From NCBI GenBank assembly GCA_017454585.1, contig JAFTCU010000317.1, forward strand, positions 1 through 10,030: DNA of 10,030 nt, in the 5' to 3' direction. Origin of the DNA: Thermoguttaceae bacterium. GTDB taxonomy: Bacteria; Planctomycetota; Planctomycetia; Pirellulales; Thermoguttaceae. Shown one piece after another: positions 6,720 to 10,030 of the stretch. Every line of letters starts with the position of its first letter. Position 1 is the stretch's first letter. Made by a program: the position numbers and the translations under genes. The notes below the pieces were generated by a model. The model was not told where the DNA came from and searched no databases. It saw only the letters and a list, made by a program, of their open reading frames with translations.

Positions 6720-7688
6720 TCAGGCCAAATCCCGATCCTCGAACAAAATCAAAGCGAAGAAAAGTGCCGCCAGAGAGTACAGGAAGCAATAGGCCAGTGC
6801 GCCGAGCAGGTATTGGGTCGAGACGGTCGCCCCCCCGCCAACGGTCGTTTCCAGGTTAAAGTAGGTCAAAACCGGCAGAACTGCCGAAAGCAGATTCCCC
6901 AGAAAACCCGCTATCTGGAATTGTCCTATGGAGGATTTTACCATTTGAGGGATCAAATGCCCCAGCGCATAAATCGTCGTGCAAAGGATCAGGTTTGGAA
7001 CCATGGGAAGGCGCGTCGCCAACGCAACCGTCACGGCGGTCATCATCACGATTTCCATGAACGAAAGGGCCAGCCCCGGTACGGTCGTCTGCATTGATTC
7101 AAGGCAAGCCTCCGTAAGCGGTTCCTCCTTGCACTGTTCACGAGCGTCGTGGACCATCTTAAAAGCGCACGTCGGCATAAAAAGGGTGCTTAAAGCCGTG
7201 AAGAAAATCGAGACACCGAGAATAATCCCAAGGAACTTTCCTATGAGGAGCTGACGCCGGCTGATTGGTTTGGAAAGAAGCGTCAGCGCCGTCTTTTCCT
7301 CGATTTCTTCGGAAATAGCCACTCCCGCTGACCAGACCGCCAGCAAAATGCCCAGGACTTTAATGATGGTCATACTTTGGGACTTCATGATTTTTACGTC
7401 TTCGCCAAGCGTATTATAAGGTATCCACGGGAAAATCAGGACCGCCATCACTCCGATGATCATGAGAATTGAGAAAATAGGCTGTTTCATGACGCTGCGG
7501 GCTGTATTTCCTGCGATCGCGGAAAGACCTACCATCGCGCGGGTAAAATGAAGTTTCAGCAGAAGCCAGATCACCAATGGAATCGAAAGCGCACCAAGGA
7601 GGTAAAGCCCCACAAAAGAAAAAGTCTGGAAATTAAACCAAATCCAGTGATTAACGGCCAAAATCGGCGAAAAAGTGAAGTCCGGCAT
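6720..7688 (-). CDS. ABC-2 type transporter permease subunit
   Basis: This is a 322-residue polytopic membrane protein with about seven to eight transmembrane segments. The diagnostic region follows the third hydrophobic segment (residues 115-155): AISEEIEEKTALTLLSKPISRRQLLIGK, the cytoplasmic coupling segment of ABC-2 permeases of the NosY/YhaP kind. The 'E-E-K-T-x-x-x-L-L-S-K-P-x-S-R' pattern fits the family closely. A loop of about 40 residues with three cysteines (174, 186, 195) faces out between segments. The start is ambiguous. GTG 7730 adds a basic 14-residue leader, but the predicted promoter places transcription start near 7742, leaving almost no leader for GTG. ATG 7688, with a weak AGAAAG upstream, is therefore preferred. 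No ATPase partner is visible nearby, so it must pair with one encoded elsewhere. Substrate unknown. Confidence 0.87.
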   Translation of the reverse strand: MPDFTFSPILAVNHWIWFNFQTFSFVGLYLLGALSIPLVIWLLLKLHFTRAMVGLSAIAGNTARSVMKQPIFSILMIIGVMAVLIFPWIPYNTLGEDVKIMKSQSMTIIKVLGILLAVWSAGVAISEEIEEKTALTLLSKPISRRQLLIGKFLGIILGVSIFFTALSTLFMPTCAFKMVHDAREQCKEEPLTEACLESMQTTVPGLALSFMEIVMMTAVTVALATRLPMVPNLILCTTIYALGHLIPQMVKSSIGQFQIAGFLGNLLSAVLPVLTYFNLETTVGGGATVSTQYLLGALAYCFLYSLAALFFALILFEDRDLA

Positions 7689-7748
7689 TTTTTTCTTTCT
7701 GAGTTGCTTCTGATGAACGAGAATACGCACGTAAAGCCCATTTCCAAC

Positions 7749-7776
7749 ATTTTACCCAAATCTCAAAAAAATGCAA
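7749..7776 (-). promoter_or_regulatory. Predicted sigma70-like promoter of the ABC permease
   Basis: On the minus strand TTGCAT (7776-7771) is separated by 16 bases from TAAAAT (7754-7749), preceded by CACCC. Element, spacing and upstream flank match the lactonase-TPR promoter at 4846-4873. It gives a leader of roughly 54 bases before ATG 7688. It lies back to back with the rightward promoter at 7793-7821. Confidence 0.5.
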
Positions 7777-7792
7777 GGGTGAAAAATTACTA

Positions 7793-7821
7793 TTGACAAA
7801 AATTTCCAATAAAAATAAAAT
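7793..7821 (+). promoter_or_regulatory. Strong predicted sigma70 promoter of the CX4CH protein gene
   Basis: A consensus TTGACA (7793-7798) and TAAAAT (7816-7821, five of six matches) are separated by the optimal 17 bases. Transcription would start near 7828, giving a leader of about 40 bases before ATG 7869. This is the best promoter match I find in the window. Its -35 element is only 16 bases from that of the divergent leftward promoter. Confidence 0.72.
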
Positions 7822-7868
7822 CAACACGAAGAAAAATACAGAAATTTCATTTTTCCGAAAGACCGTTT

Positions 7869-9782
7869 ATGATGAAATCAATTTCCGGCCTGAATTTTGC
7901 GCTCGTTTTCATTTTTCTTTTAGCGGTGACATCCGTGCGGGGAGAATCACCGAAGCAAACCGTGCTTTACGCTTCCCAGGCGCCGCTTCTGGAACAGAAT
8001 CCCGGTGCGGAACCCATGCCAGAACCACCGGCAGTACCCACGGCAAAGGTTTCCAAAAGGTACATCGCCCTCCTGAACGGCTCCATACTTTTCGGAGACC
8101 TGAAACTCATTGGGGATCAGTACGAAATCACGACAGAAACGGGGACGGTGGTCATTCCGCAGAACCGGGTTTCCCAAATTGCCGAATCTCTGCGCCAGAT
8201 TTACGATTTCAAAGCCTCGCAGGTTTTTGTGAACGATCTGGAAAAACGATGCGAGCTTCTGCGCTGGTGTTTTCAGTACGAACTGGTAAACGAGGCAGAG
8301 GAGCAACTGGCACTTTTGAAAAAATACGCGCCGGATCATCCCATGGCCGAGGTTTTTGACCGACGATTGACTTTTCTGAAAAACAAAAAGGAACGTGAGG
8401 CGCTCGCATCGGAAAACCCGGAAGCAGAATCGACTGAAGAATCCGCGCACAATCAAACCGGCCCGACCTATGCGGAACTCCAACGTTTTGCCGCGTCGAT
8501 CCCGGAAGAATCCATTGAGGTATTCCGCAAGAAAGTCCAGCCGATCCTTCAAAAGAACTGTATGATGGCCGACTGCCACGGTCCGAACACGGAAACTCCG
8601 TACCGTTTACTGCGGATCCATCCCAAAATGGGACGCGGCGAGATACTGCAAAATCTCTACGCTTCCGTTCAGCAGATCAATCTTGCTCAGCCGGAGCAAA
8701 GTCCGCTTTTGCGGAAACCTGTGACGCCGCACGGAAACGATGGCCGGACGGTTTTTGTGAATCAGGACTACGCCACGTACCAGATACTTATTGCGTGGAC
8801 TTACCTGGTCGCTCGAAATCAATACGTCATTCCGCGCGATCGTCTGCTTCCGCCTCAGCCGGGCGCGCCGGTTTTCACGCCGACCCAGCGTGGGCTGGTG
8901 CGGATTTCAAGCCATTCCGCTCCGGTTCAGGTTGGCCCTTGCCAAATGTGGGGCGTGGATCCAAGCCTTTACCCGCAAAACCTTTACCCGGAATGTTACC
9001 CGCGAAATCAGGCCCCAAACGGTGCGTACGTCGCAGGTGGTGTAGTGGCTCCGGGAGTGCCTGCAGCCCCGCAGGAACCGCAAATCAAACTCGTTCTTTC
9101 GAAATCCGAAGAAGACGAGGAGCCGCTTGAGAGTCCGGAAAACGCCGCGGCCAGCGAGCCGGAAGTCCTTCCTGCCGCCGCCGAGACGGACGAGGAAACC
9201 GAGTCGGAGGCCGTTCAGCAGGTTTCGGGCGAGGATGAGAAAAAGCCGAAACCCCGAAGAGGAAAGACCGGGACGGACTGGAACGCGGTTTTGAGTTCCT
9301 TTGGCGAGGCGCTTGGGGAAATGCCTCCAGAGGAAAAAAAGGCCCCACAGCCTGCAAACAGTGCGCCCGCTGAAACTGCAGCGCCTGCCGCCGAGCCAGC
9401 GGTGATTTACACGCCGGGCCAGAACACGGCACAAAGCGCTTTCTACGCACCGGGGCAAAGCACGAACGAAGGCCCCGTTTACGCCCCGGGCCAAAGTTCC
9501 ATCAGCCGGGTTTACGCTCCCGGGCAGTCGAGTGCCGAGAAACTGAAGCGAGGAAACGTCAGCGCGGGCCTCACCGCCTCGCCGATCCACGCTCCTGCGC
9601 CGCAGTCACCGGCTGAATTAATGCGTGGCCGCGATTCTGTCCAGCACGGCGGCGGGTCGTACACCTACGGCGCTTCCGGCACGAGTGAAGGCTCAAAAGC
9701 CGCCCCGGCCCAGACGCGTACGCACGTTTGGGAGCAAATGCTCGAAATGCAGGGCGGACTACAGCAGCCCGGGAATGAGTAA
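7869..9782 (+). CDS. Exported planctomycete protein with CX4CH haem-type site and Pro/Ala-rich C-terminal tail
   Basis: This encodes 637 residues, starting MMKSISGL; ATG 7872 is an equivalent start. The ribosome site is weak (GAAAG). A signal peptide spans about 1-25 (cleavage near VRG/ESP). Residues 58-95 form a beta-rich segment (RYIALLNGSILFGDL, then TGTVVIPQNRVSQI), and about 98-180 are helical. At 231-237 the sequence CMMADCH reads C-x4-C-H, preceded by VQPILQKN, the typical setting of planctomycete cytochrome-c-like (PSCyt1-type) domains. A downstream SPLLRKPVTPHG also fits that context. C231 and C236 could attach haem, with H237 as axial ligand; CX4CH is a rare but known variant of CXXCH. 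From about 365 the protein becomes low-complexity, rich in Pro, Ala, Glu and Gln, and carries four YAPGQS-type repeats (514-555). Role unknown; a periplasmic or surface haem or redox protein is inferred. A HAD hydrolase follows after 24 bases. Confidence 0.85.
   Translation: MMKSISGLNFALVFIFLLAVTSVRGESPKQTVLYASQAPLLEQNPGAEPMPEPPAVPTAKVSKRYIALLNGSILFGDLKLIGDQYEITTETGTVVIPQNRVSQIAESLRQIYDFKASQVFVNDLEKRCELLRWCFQYELVNEAEEQLALLKKYAPDHPMAEVFDRRLTFLKNKKEREALASENPEAESTEESAHNQTGPTYAELQRFAASIPEESIEVFRKKVQPILQKNCMMADCHGPNTETPYRLLRIHPKMGRGEILQNLYASVQQINLAQPEQSPLLRKPVTPHGNDGRTVFVNQDYATYQILIAWTYLVARNQYVIPRDRLLPPQPGAPVFTPTQRGLVRISSHSAPVQVGPCQMWGVDPSLYPQNLYPECYPRNQAPNGAYVAGGVVAPGVPAAPQEPQIKLVLSKSEEDEEPLESPENAAASEPEVLPAAAETDEETESEAVQQVSGEDEKKPKPRRGKTGTDWNAVLSSFGEALGEMPPEEKKAPQPANSAPAETAAPAAEPAVIYTPGQNTAQSAFYAPGQSTNEGPVYAPGQSSISRVYAPGQSSAEKLKRGNVSAGLTASPIHAPAPQSPAELMRGRDSVQHGGGSYTYGASGTSEGSKAAPAQTRTHVWEQMLEMQGGLQQPGNE
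9408..9533 (+). repeat. Four tandem copies of a Y-[AT]-P-G-Q-[NS]-[ST] protein repeat
   Basis: Within the Pro/Ala-rich tail of the CX4CH protein, the units YTPGQNT, YAPGQST, YAPGQSS and YAPGQSS begin at residues 514, 526, 538 and 549, a period of 12, 12 and 11 residues. Codons differ between copies (CCG GGC, CCG GGG, CCG GGC, CCC GGG), so the conservation is at protein level, not a fresh DNA duplication. The Tyr-Pro-Gly-Gln pattern suggests an extended surface or wall-facing segment; function unknown. Confidence 0.8.
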
Positions 9783-9806
9783 GACGCCTCACGAAAGGAA
9801 CTGATC

Positions 9807-10030
9807 ATGGCCCCAAAAACGACCATCGCGCTGATCTATGATTTTGATAAAACCCTCTGCACCCGGGACATGCAGGAGTACGGGTTCATCCCCAATATTG
9901 GCGTGAAGGCCAAAGACTTCTGGAAACGCTCGGCAGAACTGACGGCCGAGTTGGGCATGGATTCGATTTTGGCCTACATGTACACGATGGTCCGCTCGGC
10001 CCAGGCCGCCAGAAAAGCGATCCGGCGGGA
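9807..10030 (+). CDS. HAD-superfamily hydrolase (partial, N-terminal 74 codons)
   Basis: The ATG at 9807 has AAGGA 7 bases upstream and lies 24 bases after the preceding stop, so the two genes are probably co-transcribed. The visible N-terminus MAPKTTIALIYDFDKTLC contains HAD motif I, D12-F-D14-K-T16, where Asp12 would be the phosphorylated nucleophile and Asp14 the acid/base. The following stretch (DMQEYGFIPNIGVKAKDFWKRSAELTAELGMDSILAYMYTM) looks like the cap-proximal helices of a haloacid-dehalogenase-like hydrolase type of about 300 residues common in gut anaerobes, from memory. A cytoplasmic phosphatase is the likely role; the substrate cannot be told because the remaining motifs lie outside the window. 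Confidence 0.85.
   Translation, partial: MAPKTTIALIYDFDKTLCTRDMQEYGFIPNIGVKAKDFWKRSAELTAELGMDSILAYMYTMVRSAQAARKAIRR

Noticed and set aside
6577..6789. 70-codon minus-strand open frame overlapping the permease 3' end
   Set aside because: It begins inside the permease coding sequence in another frame, crosses the AT-rich inverted repeat and lacks any recognisable domain.
8907..9590. 227-codon minus-strand open frame (and a 210-codon one at 7947-8579)
   Set aside because: Both are antisense to the exported CX4CH protein; their Arg/Phe/Leu-rich translations have no recognisable motif.
1..10030. Mobile element, CRISPR or phage/defence system
   Set aside because: No direct-repeat arrays, transposase or integrase motifs, terminal inverted repeats or nuclease/helicase motifs were seen on either strand.

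Overview
The window looks like chromosomal DNA from a planctomycete (Planctomycetota). Three things point there: a secreted protein with a CX4CH haem-type site in a planctomycete-style context, a short class III prepilin-like protein starting KKKKRGVITFEW, and a TPR domain containing 'NNMAWLLATSPDDSVRDGKRAIELA', wording I associate with planctomycete TPR proteins. The assignment rests on recalled family resemblance, not a search. There are no tRNA or rRNA genes, CRISPR arrays, insertion sequences or phage genes.

Layout. Minus strand, in transcription order: an ABC-2 type permease (7688 to 6720); a small prepilin-like protein (6521 to 6198) followed by a strong hairpin; a sugar/nucleoside-type DMT permease (6076 to 5021) followed by a second strong hairpin; an exported lactonase-propeller plus TPR fusion (4794 to 1750); and, 51 bases further on, an asparagine-synthetase-like protein (1698, running off the left edge). 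Plus strand: an exported 637-residue protein with a CX4CH site and a proline/alanine-rich tail (7869 to 9782), then the start of a HAD-family hydrolase (9807, running off the right edge).

Transcription units. The 180-base gap between the permease and the CX4CH protein holds two back-to-back sigma70-like promoters. The leftward one shares a 12-base sequence and the same -35/-10 geometry with the promoter I infer for the lactonase-TPR gene. The two hairpins separate the prepilin, transporter and lactonase-TPR units. The lactonase-TPR and asparagine-synthetase-like genes are probably co-transcribed, as are the CX4CH protein and the HAD hydrolase.

Most notable points. The asparagine-synthetase-like protein has Ala where the glutaminase nucleophile Cys should be and has lost other glutamine-site residues, while keeping a PP-loop. 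Its likely operon partner fuses a signal peptide and a complete lactonase propeller, with its presumed catalytic residues, to about 600 residues of TPR-type helices. I see no clearly recognisable new defence or mobile system; the rest is ordinary planctomycete housekeeping and envelope content.
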